Source: Nocardia brevicatena NBRC 12119 (lineage in GTDB: Bacteria > Actinomycetota > Actinomycetes > Mycobacteriales > Mycobacteriaceae). From it: 64,000 bases of DNA. The stretch is taken from positions 1 through 64,000 of the forward strand of contig NZ_BAFU01000073.1 of the NCBI RefSeq assembly GCF_000308495.1, given 5' to 3'. A model generated the notes under the pieces. It was not told the DNA's origin. It searched no databases and saw only the letters and a program-made list of their open reading frames with translations. This document shows, one piece after another, positions 35,330 through 44,219 of this stretch. Made by a program: the position numbers and the translations under genes. The stretch's first letter is position 1. Each line of letters starts with the position of its first letter.

Positions 35330-37150
35330 TCAGACCTGATCGGCGAGTTCCATCCAGCGTTCCTCGGCGCTCTCCTTCTCCGCCTGCACCTGTTTCAGCT
35401 CCGCGCCGAGGGTCACGAGCCGGTCCGGGTCGGTGGCGGCATCGGCGAGGTCCGCGTGCAGTTTCGCCTCGCGTTCGGTGAGCTTGTCGATGGCACGCTC
35501 CAGCCGGGTCAACTCCTTGCGGGCCGTGCGGTAGGCGGCGGAATCGCTCGGGACGGCGGTATCGGCACGGACGGTTGCGGCCCCGGCCCGAGCGGACGGT
35601 TTACCCCCTCCGGCGGCGAGTTCGCCGCGCCGCCGCAGATACTCCTCGATCCCACCGGGCAGATTGGTGAGGTTCCCGTCGCCGAACAGGGCCCAGGCGG
35701 AGTCGCAGATACGCTCGATCAGGTATCGGTCGTGACTGATCACCACCAGGGTGCCCGCCCAGTTGTCCAAGAGGTCTTCCAGCTGTTGCAGCGTATCGAT
35801 GTCCAGATCGTTGGTCGGCTCGTCCAGCAGCAGGACATTCGGTTCGGACATGAGAATGCGGGTGAGCTGCAGCCGCCGCCGCTCCCCGCCGGACAGATCC
35901 CGGACGGGCGTGCGCCGGCGAGCCGCGTTGAATCCGAGCCGTTCGGCCAACTGACCCGCGGACAGTTCGAGCGCCTTGCTGCCCTCGCCCAGGGTTATGC
36001 GCATGGCCACCTCTTGGACCGCCTCCAGCACCCGCATATCGGTCGGTAGATCGTCCAACTCCTGTCGCAGCCAGCCGATGCGTACTGTCTGACCCTGTAT
36101 CCGGCGGCCCGCTACCGGTTCGATATCGCCGGCCAGCGCACGCAGCAGGGTGGTCTTCCCGGAGCCGTTCACCCCCACCAGGCCGACCCGTTCCCCCGGC
36201 CCGAGCCGCCAGGTCAGATCCCGGACGAGGGTGCGCCCGTCCGGGGTGGCCAAAGTGGCGTCCTCGAGTTCGACCACCACTCGACCCAACCGTTTCCGGG
36301 CGAAGGCGGTGAGCGAGACGGTGTCGCGGGGCGGCGGCACATCGGCGATCAGCGCCTCGGCCGCCTCCACCCGGTAGCGCGGCTTCGACGTGCGGGCCTG
36401 CGGACCGCGCCGCAGCCAGGCCAGTTCCTTGCGGGCCAGATTCCGCCGCCGGGCCTCCGTCGCATCGGCCTGGCGGGCGCGTTCGGCGCGCGCGAAGATC
36501 CAGTCGCCGTAGCCGCCCTCATAGGTTTCCACCCGCCCTCCGACGACCTCCCACGTCCGCGTCGCGACGGTGTCGAGGAACCAGCGGTCGTGGGTGACCA
36601 CCACCAGGGCGCTGCGTCGCTGGAGCAGATGCCGTGCCAGCCATTGCACGCCCTCGACATCGAGGTGGTTGGTGGGTTCGTCCAGGACCAGCAGGTCGAG
36701 ATCCCGGACCAGTGCGGCGGCCAGCGCGACCCGGCGGCGTTCCCCACCGGACAGTGCGGCGACGGGAGCGTCCAGGCCGAGGGCGGCGATCCCGATACCG
36801 TCGAGTACCGAGCGGATCCGCGGATCGGCCGCCCATTCGTGCTCGGCGAGAACCCCGACGGAGGAGTCCTCGGCCAACCCCGCGAGCACGACCGAGCCCA
36901 CGGTGGCGCTCTCGGGCAGGGTCCCGCGCTGGGTCACCACCGCCACCCGCAGCCCGCCCAGCCTGCTGACCCGGCCGCTGTCGGGCTCCTCGATACCGGC
37001 GAGCACCTCCAACAGCGTGGTCTTGCCACCACCGTTGAGGCCGACCACCCCGATCCGGTCACCCGCGTGCACGCCCAGCGAGACGCCGTCGAGTAACGGG
37101 GTGATGCCGAAACTCTTGCTGACCTGTTCGAGGTTGATCAGGTTGGCCAT
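35330..37150 (-). CDS. ABC-F family ATPase
   Basis: A 606-residue soluble protein with two ABC ATPase domains and no membrane part. Walker A motifs are GLNGGGKTTLLEVLAG and GVNGSGKTTLLRALAG; the signatures are LSGGERRRVALAAAL and LSGGERRRLQLTRIL; both have LDEPTNHLD or LDEPTNDLD. The C-terminal coiled coil (LTRLERAIDKLTEREAKL on) is as in Uup/EttA types. ABC-F proteins act on ribosomes, in translation control or antibiotic resistance. ATG 37150 follows GGAGG; an open frame upstream passes through the palindromic element at 37160-37362 and is probably not translated as part of the protein. Confidence 0.9.
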   Translation of the reverse strand: MANLINLEQVSKSFGITPLLDGVSLGVHAGDRIGVVGLNGGGKTTLLEVLAGIEEPDSGRVSRLGGLRVAVVTQRGTLPESATVGSVVLAGLAEDSSVGVLAEHEWAADPRIRSVLDGIGIAALGLDAPVAALSGGERRRVALAAALVRDLDLLVLDEPTNHLDVEGVQWLARHLLQRRSALVVVTHDRWFLDTVATRTWEVVGGRVETYEGGYGDWIFARAERARQADATEARRRNLARKELAWLRRGPQARTSKPRYRVEAAEALIADVPPPRDTVSLTAFARKRLGRVVVELEDATLATPDGRTLVRDLTWRLGPGERVGLVGVNGSGKTTLLRALAGDIEPVAGRRIQGQTVRIGWLRQELDDLPTDMRVLEAVQEVAMRITLGEGSKALELSAGQLAERLGFNAARRRTPVRDLSGGERRRLQLTRILMSEPNVLLLDEPTNDLDIDTLQQLEDLLDNWAGTLVVISHDRYLIERICDSAWALFGDGNLTNLPGGIEEYLRRRGELAAGGGKPSARAGAATVRADTAVPSDSAAYRTARKELTRLERAIDKLTEREAKLHADLADAATDPDRLVTLGAELKQVQAEKESAEERWMELADQV

Positions 37151-37159
37151 GGAATCCTC

Positions 37160-37362
37160 CGTGTTTGATGGCGCCGCCTCCGGCGGCGCGGGGTGCGGCC
37201 CTGACGGGTCTCGCGTTTCGGCGCCCGAGACTCGTGCCTTCGGCACCTGCGCTTCGGGCGCCGAAACGCGAGACGGGCCGCAACCCTTTGTGGTCTCGTG
37301 AACCTCGGAGCTTTCCTTCCTGCGCGAATCCGCTGAGGGAAGTCGCTCCGGTCGGACCCGAG
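37160..37362. repeat. Palindromic intergenic repeat element, copy 1
   Basis: A 21-base arm GTCTCGCGTTTCGGCGCCCGA (one base beyond the limit if written joined; positions 37208-37228) pairs perfectly with positions 37254-37274. The 25-base centre holds a smaller hairpin GTGCC-TTC-GGCAC. Positions 37211-37286 (76 bp) are identical to 43774-43849. Weaker similarity continues to about 37360 (GCGAATCCGC, GCTCCGGTCG, CGGACCCG). It lies between the ispE stop and the ABC-F start, directly in the ABC-F leader. Confidence 0.9.
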
Positions 37363-37449
37363 GTGGGCCATGAACTGTCTTGTATTGCATCATCCGCGGG
37401 GCGGAGCGAGCTCACGGACCCGTGTGTGCGGGTCGGGGCATCTCGGGTG

Positions 37450-38415
37450 TCAGGCGCGGCGTTGTCCGGGGCCGTCGGGGCGGGACCGGGGCGGATCCTC
37501 GGGACCGAGGACGCGGGCGCCGTGGGCCGGGCCTGTCGCGGTGCGCACACTGCGGCTGACGCCCGCACCGGCCAGTTCGGCCGCGACCGCGACCGCCGCC
37601 TCGGCGGATTCGCAGAGGAAGGCGCAGGTGGGGCCGGAACCGGAGACCAACCCGGCCAGGGCGCCCGCGTCGATGCCGGCGCGTAGGGTGCGCCGCAGGT
37701 CCGGGCGCAGGGAGAGCGCGGCGGCCTGCAGATCGTTGCCGAGCAGGGGGGCGAGCTGTTTCGGGTCACCGGCGGCCAGCGCCTGCATGAGTTCCTGCGG
37801 TTCGCCGAGCCGCGGCGGTTCCCCCCGCACCCGCAGCCGGTCCAGCTCGGTGAACACCGCCGGTGTGGACAGACCGCCCTTGGCCAGGGCGAGCACCCAG
37901 TGAAAGGTGTTGCGGGACAGTACCGGCAGCAGCCGCTCGCCTCGTCCGGTACCGAGGGCGGTGCCGCCGTGCAGGGCGAACGGGACATCGCTGCCGAGTT
38001 CGGCGGCCACCGCCGAGAGCTCGTCCCGGCCGAGTCCCAGGTCCCACAGTTCGTTCAGCCCGACCAGGGTGGCCGCGGCGTCGGCGCTGCCGCCCGCCAT
38101 CCCGCCGGCTACCGGAATCCCCTTGGTGATGGCGATTTCCACCAGGGGTGCCCGTCCGGCCAGATGCCCCAACCGGACCGCGGCCTGCCACACCAGATTG
38201 GTCCGGTCGGTGGGCACCTCGATCGCGCTCTCGCCGCTGACCTGGATGGTGAGGGAGGCCGCCGGGGTGATCTCCAGATCGTCCGCGAGGGACAGCGCCT
38301 GGAATACCGTGGTGAGCTCGTGGTAGCCGTCCGCGCGCAGATCACCGACCCCGAGATGGAGGTTCACCTTCGACGGTGCCCGTACGGTGACGGGACTGGG
38401 TACAACGGACAGCAC
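37450..38415 (-). CDS. ispE: 4-diphosphocytidyl-2-C-methyl-D-erythritol kinase
   Basis: A 321-residue GHMP kinase of the MEP isoprenoid pathway. [20 protein letters not shown] is the N-terminal motif, [20 protein letters not shown] (about residues 96-115) is the ATP-binding loop, and [15 protein letters not shown] is the third GHMP motif. The last 20 residues are polar. ATG 38415. In the conserved order ksgA-ispE it is here 503 bases downstream of ksgA on the same strand, with copZ inserted on the other strand between them. Confidence 0.95.
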   Translation of the reverse strand: MLSVVPSPVTVRAPSKVNLHLGVGDLRADGYHELTTVFQALSLADDLEITPAASLTIQVSGESAIEVPTDRTNLVWQAAVRLGHLAGRAPLVEIAITKGIPVAGGMAGGSADAAATLVGLNELWDLGLGRDELSAVAAELGSDVPFALHGGTALGTGRGERLLPVLSRNTFHWVLALAKGGLSTPAVFTELDRLRVRGEPPRLGEPQELMQALAAGDPKQLAPLLGNDLQAAALSLRPDLRRTLRAGIDAGALAGLVSGSGPTCAFLCESAEAAVAVAAELAGAGVSRSVRTATGPAHGARVLGPEDPPRSRPDGPGQRRA

Positions 38416-38573
38416 GGTGCCCTAGCCTAACCGCCGCGACCGCGGGGCGCGGCTTCTGTCGCGGACCCATGACCCCGACCGCATCCGGCGAAGCGGTCGT
38501 TATCCTGCGGGCCACCGTCATCGGCCGACACACGGGTGCGGCCGACGCACGGCAACGGCCCGCTTGCCGCAGC

Positions 38574-38588
38574 TACCCCCTGGGGGTA
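38574..38588 (+). promoter_or_regulatory. CsoR-type copper operator
   Basis: TACCCCCTGGGGGTA is a perfect 15-bp palindrome, 60 bases before the copZ start. It has the TACCCC...GGGGTA form of operators bound by copper-sensing CsoR repressors in actinobacteria. No csoR gene is in the window. Confidence 0.75.
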
Positions 38589-38648
38589 TGTTGGGGGTCG
38601 GGCCGCGAGCCCGATGGAGAACACCCGTAGCGAGACCAAGGAGTCGAG

Positions 38649-38855
38649 ATGTCCACCAGCACCTACACGGTCACGGGTATGACCTGCGGGCATTGCGTCC
38701 AGGCCGTACAGAGTGAAATCGGCAAGATCGACGGCGTCACCAAGGTGGACGTCGACCTGACATCCGGTCGTGTCACCGTCGACAGCGCGGCCCCCGTCCC
38801 GGCCGAGGCGGTCGCCGCGGCCGTCGACGAGGCGGGCTACGAACTCGCCGAGTGA
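38649..38855 (+). CDS. copZ: CopZ-like heavy-metal-associated (HMA) domain protein
   Basis: A 68-residue single HMA domain with the metal-binding motif GMTCGHCVQAV (Cys at about residues 13 and 16). It probably carries Cu(I) in the cytosol to a P-type ATPase. No copA or csoR gene lies next to it, so this is a solitary copper chaperone gene inserted between ispE and ksgA. ATG 38649 follows AAGGAG (38638-38643). The CsoR-type palindrome upstream suggests copper induction. Confidence 0.88.
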   Translation: MSTSTYTVTGMTCGHCVQAVQSEIGKIDGVTKVDVDLTSGRVTVDSAAPVPAEAVAAAVDEAGYELAE

Positions 38856-38918
38856 CGAACCGGTCGGCGGAGAAGCCGGTCGGCCTCCCGCCAACCGCCA
38901 CCGGGCGGCGACCCGGGG

Positions 38919-39806
38919 TCAATCCTGCTCGGCGAGCCGGACGAAAGCGGCCGTATCCAGGGTCTCTCCGCGCGCGACGGGGTCGATACCGGCGGCGACG
39001 AGGCGCCGCTCGGCCGCGGCGGGACCACCCGCCCAGCCGGCCAGGGCCGCGCGCAAGGTCTTACGGCGCTGCGCGAAGGCCGCATCGATCACCCTGAACA
39101 CCCGCCGCCGGAATCCGTCATCGGTCGGCCACGGCGGTTCGGTATGGCGGTCGATGCGCACGAGGCCCGATTCCACCTGCGGTACCGGCCAGAACACCTG
39201 TCGCCCCACGGCACCGGCCCGGCGCACCGCCCCGAAGAATCCCGCCTTCACACTCGGCGCACCGTACACCCGACCGCCGGGACGCGCCGCCAGCCGGTCG
39301 GCGACCTCGGCCTGCACCATCACCAAGGTGGTGACGATTCCGGGGAACTCGGCCAACAGATGCAGCAACACCGGCACCGCCACGTTGTAGGGCAGGTTCG
39401 CCACCAGAGCGGTCGGCGCGGCGGACAGATCATCGGCCCGCACACGCAGCGCGTCGGCCTCCACCACGGTCAGCCGCTCGGCCAGATCGGCGGCCCGCTC
39501 GCCCACTGTAAGGGGAAGTTGCCCGGCGAGGACGGGATCGATCTCGATGGCGACCACCGCGTCCACCACATCCAGGAGCGCGAGTGTCAGCGAGCCGAGC
39601 CCCGGTCCGACCTCGAGCACGGTATCGGCGCGCCCCACCCCCGCCGCGGCCACGATCCGCCGCACGGTATTGGCATCGTGGACGAAGTTCTGCCCGAGCT
39701 GTTTGGTCGGCCGCACCCCCAGCCGCTCGGCCAACTCCCGCACCTGGACGGGTCCCAGCAACTCGGCGCTACCGCGCGCGACCATCTCGGCATCCGACAC
39801 CGGCAA
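38919..39806 (-). CDS. rsmA: 16S rRNA dimethyladenosine transferase KsgA/RsmA
   Basis: A 295-residue SAM-dependent enzyme that dimethylates A1518 and A1519 in 16S r[23 protein letters not shown] is the N-terminal signature, [17 protein letters not shown] is the SAM motif, and [20 protein letters not shown] contains the catalytic NLPY. The C-terminal domain ends FVRLAEQD. It follows the truncated rpfB and tatD on the same strand, the order known from mycobacteria (tatD-rpfB-ksgA-ispE). Confidence 0.95.
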   Translation of the reverse strand: MPVSDAEMVARGSAELLGPVQVRELAERLGVRPTKQLGQNFVHDANTVRRIVAAAGVGRADTVLEVGPGLGSLTLALLDVVDAVVAIEIDPVLAGQLPLTVGERAADLAERLTVVEADALRVRADDLSAAPTALVANLPYNVAVPVLLHLLAEFPGIVTTLVMVQAEVADRLAARPGGRVYGAPSVKAGFFGAVRRAGAVGRQVFWPVPQVESGLVRIDRHTEPPWPTDDGFRRRVFRVIDAAFAQRRKTLRAALAGWAGGPAAAERRLVAAGIDPVARGETLDTAAFVRLAEQD

Positions 39807-39857
39807 AACCTACCAACCGGGCGCGAGCGGGCCCGAGCACCCCGTACGCGGAGCGAA

Positions 39858-40088
39858 CTATCCGGAGCCGTCGCGAGCCGCGGTCGCGAGGAGCACGGTC
39901 GGCGCGGCGGACGGGTCCGTGTGGTCCACGGCGGCCCGACTCACACTCGTGGAGAGGCTTTCGACGGCAACGGTCTTGTGTTTCGCGATGGCCATGCCTG
40001 CACCGACGATCAGAGTCAGCAGCAGCGCCGCGATCGCCGCGTACAGCAATGGCGAACGTGAGGAATTGATCCTCGTAAAGGGCGACAT
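39858..40088 (-). pseudogene. rpfB: Truncated resuscitation-promoting factor RpfB remnant
   Basis: A 76-residue frame: a short cytoplasmic start, one hydrophobic segment LYAAIAALLLTLIVGAGMAI, then AKHKTVAVESLSTSVSRAAV and a polar tail. In actinobacteria rpfB lies exactly here, between tatD and ksgA, and starts with a membrane anchor followed by KTVT-type DUF348 sequence. The rest (DUF348 repeats, G5 domain and lysozyme-like Rpf domain, about 300 residues) is absent; only 440 bases separate ksgA and tatD. I read it as a deletion remnant; a real small membrane protein is possible. ATG 40088 has a poor ribosome site; the frame opens at 40202. Confidence 0.65.
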
Positions 40089-40206
40089 GATCACGGGACG
40101 ATAACGAAGGCTACGGTTCGCGACAACCGCGGCGAAACACGCGTACCGGCCGGCGGGACATACCGCGCCAGAGAGGGTGCAGGTAGCAAATACTCTCGAC
40201 ATGTTT

Positions 40207-40222
40207 TGTGACTTTCGTCACA
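40207..40222. promoter_or_regulatory. CRP/GlxR-type binding site
   Basis: TGTGACTTTCGTCACA fits the CRP consensus TGTGAN6TCACA with no mismatch. It lies 119 bases before the rpfB remnant and just after the tatD stop, in a locally AT-rich stretch. In mycobacteria and corynebacteria CRP-type regulators control rpf genes, so this may be the surviving operator of the lost rpfB. Confidence 0.75.
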
Positions 40223-40248
40223 TAGATGGCAAATTCCTCATATTTCCG

Positions 40249-41076
40249 TCATATGCCGTAAATCCGACGCGCATTGGCGCTGCTGAGCTCCGCCAGCTCG
40301 ACCGGATCCCACCCTCGGAGTTCGGCCAGTGCCCGTACCGTGTACGGCAGGCAGTACGGCTCGTTCGGCGCGCCCCGATAGGGATGCGGAGTCAGATACG
40401 GCGCGTCGGTCTCCACCAGCAGCAGATGATCCGGAACCACCTGCGCGGCTTCCCGCAATTGATGGGCATTGGTGAAACTGACCGTCCCCGAGAAACTGAG
40501 CACATACCCCTCGTCCACGCAGGACAGCGCCATATTCGTATCCGAGGAAAAACAATGGAAGATCACCGTCTCGGGGGCGCCCTCGTCCAGCAGCACCGTC
40601 AGCAGATCGTGATCGGCCTCACGATTATGGATCATGAGCGGCTTACCGGTCCGTTTGGCCAGATCGATATGCCAACGGAAAGCCTCGACCTGGGTTTCGA
40701 TATCGGCGCATCCCTCGAGTCTGCCGGGCCAGTAGTAATCCAGGCCGGTCTCCCCGATCGCGACCACCCGTGGATCGGCGGCCAATTTCTCCAATTCCGC
40801 CCGCGCCTGCCCATCGAGCGCGTTCGCCCGAGTGGGATGCAGCGCCACCGCCGCGAACACCCGCTCATCCCAGTGCGCCGCCTCGACCGCCCACCGCGCC
40901 GCCGCCAGGTCATCGGCCACGGTGACAACCTTCCCGACCCCCACCGCGGCCGCCCGGTCCATCATGACCGCGACCGACTCCGCATCGCTCGCACCGCAGG
41001 CATCGAGATGCGTATGCGCATCCACCAGCGGCGACAGCGGCTCCGGCAATGGTGGAGCGGGGCGTTTGGCATTCAT
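40249..41076 (-). CDS. tatD: TatD-family metal-dependent DNase
   Basis: A 275-residue TIM-barrel hydrolase. The metal motif is LVDAHTHLDACG near the start, ETGLDYYWPG supplies the Glu, MIHNREADHD the His, FHCFSSD the second His, and VETDAPYLTPHPYRG the Asp. TatD enzymes have 3'-5' exonuclease activity and act in DNA repair or turnover. ATG 41076 follows GGAGGGAG with seven-base spacing; the frame is open to 41271. It is divergent from metG. Confidence 0.93.
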   Translation of the reverse strand: MNAKRPAPPLPEPLSPLVDAHTHLDACGASDAESVAVMMDRAAAVGVGKVVTVADDLAAARWAVEAAHWDERVFAAVALHPTRANALDGQARAELEKLAADPRVVAIGETGLDYYWPGRLEGCADIETQVEAFRWHIDLAKRTGKPLMIHNREADHDLLTVLLDEGAPETVIFHCFSSDTNMALSCVDEGYVLSFSGTVSFTNAHQLREAAQVVPDHLLLVETDAPYLTPHPYRGAPNEPYCLPYTVRALAELRGWDPVELAELSSANARRIYGI

Positions 41077-41228
41077 CGACGGGCTCCCTCCGACCGGACC
41101 GCCGCTCCGAAATCCCGGTGCGCGTCCGACAATCGAGGCGCGGAAAGCGCTCCGTGAATACGGCCGCCGCCCCGGTAAGGCATATTCACGCGAGCGAGGA
41201 CAGGCACGCCCACTAGAGTAGACACACC

Positions 41229-42812
41229 ATGAGCGCAGCCGACCGCACAGCACCAAATGGAGCCGAGGCACCAGCCTTCTACCTCACCACGGCCATCGCC
41301 TACCCGAACGGTGCGCCGCATATCGGGCACGCCTACGAATACATCTCCTCCGATGCCCTCGCCCGGTTCAAGCGGCTCGACGGGTACGACGTCTTCTTCA
41401 TGACCGGCACCGACGAGCACGGTCAGAAGATGCAGCAGACCGCGAACGCCGAAGGAGTGCCCGTCCGGGACCTGGCCGCCCGCAATTCGGATGTGTTCGA
41501 AGCGCTGGACAAACGGCTCGACATCTCCTACGACCGGTTCATCCGCACCACCGACTCCGACCACCACGAGGCCTGCGTCGCGATCTGGCGGCGGATGCTG
41601 GACAACGGCGATATCTACCTGGACAACTACTCCGGGTGGTATTCGGTGCGCGACGAGGCGTTCTACACCGAGGAGGAGACCACCCTTCTCGACGACGGCA
41701 CCCGGGTCTCCACCGAGACCCGGACCCCGGTCACCTGGACCGAGGAATCCAACTACTTCTTCCGCCTGTCGGCATACCAGGACAAACTGCTCGCGCTCTA
41801 CGACGAACATCCCGATTTCGTCGCGCCTGCCACCCGACGCAACGAGATCGTCAGTTATGTCAAGGCCGGCCTGAAGGATCTGTCCATCTCCCGCACCACC
41901 TTCGACTGGGGCGTGCCGGTCCCCGACCACCCCGACCACGTCATGTACGTGTGGGTGGACGCGCTCACCAACTATCTCACCGGCGTCGGCTTCCCGAACA
42001 CCGACACCGAGTCCTTCCTCCGGTACTGGCCGGCGAACGTGCACATCATCGGCAAGGACATCACCCGCTTCCACACGGTCTACTGGCCGGCGTTCCTGAT
42101 GTCGGCAGGTATCGAACTGCCGCAGCGGGTCTTCGTGCACGGATTCCTGTACAACAAGGGCGAGAAGATGTCGAAGTCGGTCGGGAACGTGGTCGACCCG
42201 CTCGAACTCGTCGACACCTACGGGCTCGACGCGGTGCGCTTCTTCCTGCTGCGCGAGATCTCCTACGGCCAGGACGGCAGCTACAGCCACGAGGCGATCG
42301 TCTCCCGTATCAACGCCGACCTGGCCAACGAATTCGGCAACCTGGCACAGCGCAGCCTGACCATGGTCGCCAAGAACTGCGATGCCGCCGTCCCGACGCC
42401 GGGGGAATTCACCGACGAGGACCGGGCACTGCTCGACCGCGCAAACGGGCTGTTGGAACGCTGCCGGGCCGAATTCGACGTCCAGCAGATGCACCTGGCG
42501 CTGGAGGCCATCTGGCTGACCCTGGGCGAGACCAACCGGTACTTCTCCGCCCAGGCCCCCTGGGCGCTGCGCAAATCCGGTACCGACGAAGACCTGGCGC
42601 GCATGGAGACCGTCCTCTACGTCACGCTCGAAGTGGTGCGCATCGTCGCCATCCTGGTCCAGCCGGTGATGCCCGCCTCCGCGGCCAAACTGCTGGACCT
42701 GCTCGGCCAACAGAACCGGGCCTTCGCCGATATCGCCACCCCGCTCGTCCCCGGCACCCCGCTGCCCGCCCCGGAAGGGGTGTTCCCGCGCTACATGGAG
42801 CCGAAGGACTGA
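41229..42812 (+). CDS. metG: Methionyl-tRNA synthetase
   Basis: A 527-residue class I synthetase. The HIGH motif is [16 protein letters not shown] and the KMSKS motif is [16 protein letters not shown]. There are no zinc-finger Cys clusters and no C-terminal tRNA-binding extension, so it is the short actinobacterial form. ATG 41229. The anticodon-binding domain is in [16 protein letters not shown] on. It is divergent from tatD with a 152-base gap and converges with rsmI. Confidence 0.96.
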   Translation: MSAADRTAPNGAEAPAFYLTTAIAYPNGAPHIGHAYEYISSDALARFKRLDGYDVFFMTGTDEHGQKMQQTANAEGVPVRDLAARNSDVFEALDKRLDISYDRFIRTTDSDHHEACVAIWRRMLDNGDIYLDNYSGWYSVRDEAFYTEEETTLLDDGTRVSTETRTPVTWTEESNYFFRLSAYQDKLLALYDEHPDFVAPATRRNEIVSYVKAGLKDLSISRTTFDWGVPVPDHPDHVMYVWVDALTNYLTGVGFPNTDTESFLRYWPANVHIIGKDITRFHTVYWPAFLMSAGIELPQRVFVHGFLYNKGEKMSKSVGNVVDPLELVDTYGLDAVRFFLLREISYGQDGSYSHEAIVSRINADLANEFGNLAQRSLTMVAKNCDAAVPTPGEFTDEDRALLDRANGLLERCRAEFDVQQMHLALEAIWLTLGETNRYFSAQAPWALRKSGTDEDLARMETVLYVTLEVVRIVAILVQPVMPASAAKLLDLLGQQNRAFADIATPLVPGTPLPAPEGVFPRYMEPKD

Positions 42813-42822
42813 CGGCCCGCGC

Positions 42823-43674
42823 TCAGTCGGCGGCAGCGCGACGGGCGGCGAGCACGGCATCGTAGAGTTCGCGGCGCGACACCCCGGCGATCTCCGCGAT
42901 CTCGGCGCTGGCGTCCTTCAACCGCAGTCCGGCCGCCGCCCGCTCCTCCACCTGTGCCACCAGGTCGGCCGGATCGGCGGCCGCGCGCCGCGCGCCCTCC
43001 ACCACCACGGTGATCTCCCCGCGTGCCCCGCCGACCGCCCACTCGGCCAGCTCGGCCAGGGTTCCGCGAACCACTTCCTCATAGGTTTTGGTGAGCTCCC
43101 GACACACCGCGGCCCGCCGCTCGGGGCCCAGGACCTCCGCCGCGTCGGCCAGACACTCGGCCAACCGGTGCGGCGCCTCGAAGAACACGCAGGCGCGCGG
43201 CTCACCGACCAGCGTGTGCAACCACTCCCGCCGCGGGCCGGCCTTGCGCGGGGCGAACCCGTCGAAACAGAACCGGTCGACCGGCAGCGCCGACAACGCC
43301 AACGCGGTGGTCACCGCGGACGGACCGGGCAGGCAGGTCACCGGCAGCCCGCGCTCGACGCAGGCCGCCACCAGCCGATACCCGGGATCGCTCACCGATG
43401 GCATACCCGCATCGGTGACCAACACGACGGTGCGTCCGGCCTCGATCTCCTCGAGCAGACCGGGGATACGGGCCGCCTCCACATGATCGTAGAAACTCAC
43501 CACCCGGCCGCGGATCTCCACACCCAACGCCTTGGCCAGGGCGCGGGTACGGCGGGTGTCCTCGGCGGCGAGGATATCCGCCTCGGCCAATGCGGTACGC
43601 AGGCGTTGCGAGGCGTCACCGACATCGCCCATCGGCGTGGCGGCCAGCACCAGCGAACCGGATATTTCCGTCAC
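42823..43674 (-). CDS. rsmI: 16S rRNA (cytidine1402-2'-O)-methyltransferase RsmI
   Basis: A 283-residue SAM-dependent enzyme of the tetrapyrrole-methylase fold. LVLAATPMGDVGDASQR is the N-terminal GNxxD-like segment, AAEDTRRTRALAK the next motif, VVLVTDAGMPSVSDPGYRLV the SAM region, and CLPGPSAVTTALALSALP the conserved core. The GTG at 43674 follows AGGAG with four-base spacing. The frame is open upstream through the palindromic element at 43690-43930, which I do not include. It converges with metG and is divergent from pmt. Confidence 0.93.
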   Translation of the reverse strand: MTEISGSLVLAATPMGDVGDASQRLRTALAEADILAAEDTRRTRALAKALGVEIRGRVVSFYDHVEAARIPGLLEEIEAGRTVVLVTDAGMPSVSDPGYRLVAACVERGLPVTCLPGPSAVTTALALSALPVDRFCFDGFAPRKAGPRREWLHTLVGEPRACVFFEAPHRLAECLADAAEVLGPERRAAVCRELTKTYEEVVRGTLAELAEWAVGGARGEITVVVEGARRAAADPADLVAQVEERAAAGLRLKDASAEIAEIAGVSRRELYDAVLAARRAAAD

Positions 43675-43689
43675 CGCACTCCTGTGTTC

Positions 43690-43930
43690 GATTGCGCCGG
43701 CTCCGCCGGCGCGGGGTTGCTGTGTTGGATGGCCCGCGCGTTCGCGCGGGCGGAGTTGCGGCCCTGGCGGGTATCGCGTTTCGGCGCCCGAGACTCGTGC
43801 CTTCGGCACCTGCGCTTCGGGCGCCGAAACGCGAGACGGGCCGCAACCCCTTGTGGATTTCATGGCCCCGGGTCTTCCCTCTCTGTGCGAATCCGCCGCC
43901 GCGAATTCGCTCCGGTCGATTCGGACCCGG
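43690..43930. repeat. Palindromic intergenic repeat element, copy 2
   Basis: An 18-base arm at 43774-43791 pairs perfectly with 43817-43834, with the same GTGCC-TTC-GGCAC centre as copy 1. Positions 43774-43849 (76 bp) match 37211-37286 exactly. Outer bases TGCGGCCC and GGGCCGCA can extend the stem. Further hairpins GCGCCGGC-TCC-GCCGGCGC and CGCGCG-TT-CGCGCG lie at 43694-43745. It is directly upstream of the rsmI start, the same position relative to the gene as copy 1 to the ABC-F gene. Confidence 0.9.
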
Positions 43931-44219
43931 GCGAGCCCGACCATTATGGGGGACAGACCGTAGAGGTGCTTTCCAGACCCTTGAAGCGGCGCCGGCGACA
44001 AGACTCCCAAAGTGGGGCGGAACAGGTCCGGAGAGTCCAGGGCCGGCCTTTTCGGGGCGGTCCTGGGCGCGAATCACCCGTTCGGACCGGAACTCGGGGC
44101 AGGTACGACTGTATTTCGGCGGCACTACCACAGGTGGCGTTTCGTGGTGGCCCGGCGAGGCGGGCAGGCCGTTCGACCGGTCACCGGGGTGTGGATGGGC
44201 ACAGCATACGATCGGGGTC
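43931..44219. other. Leader between the repeat element and pmt
   Basis: About 290 bases. The pmt frame is open here but the peptide has no Pmt similarity and no ribosome site. I see no hairpin or operator. It should hold the pmt promoter. Confidence 0.35.

Noticed and set aside
37151-37393. N-terminal extension of the ABC-F protein through the palindromic element
   Set aside because: ATG 37150 has GGAGG and gives the normal ABC-F start; the extension contains only repeat-encoded peptide also found before rsmI.
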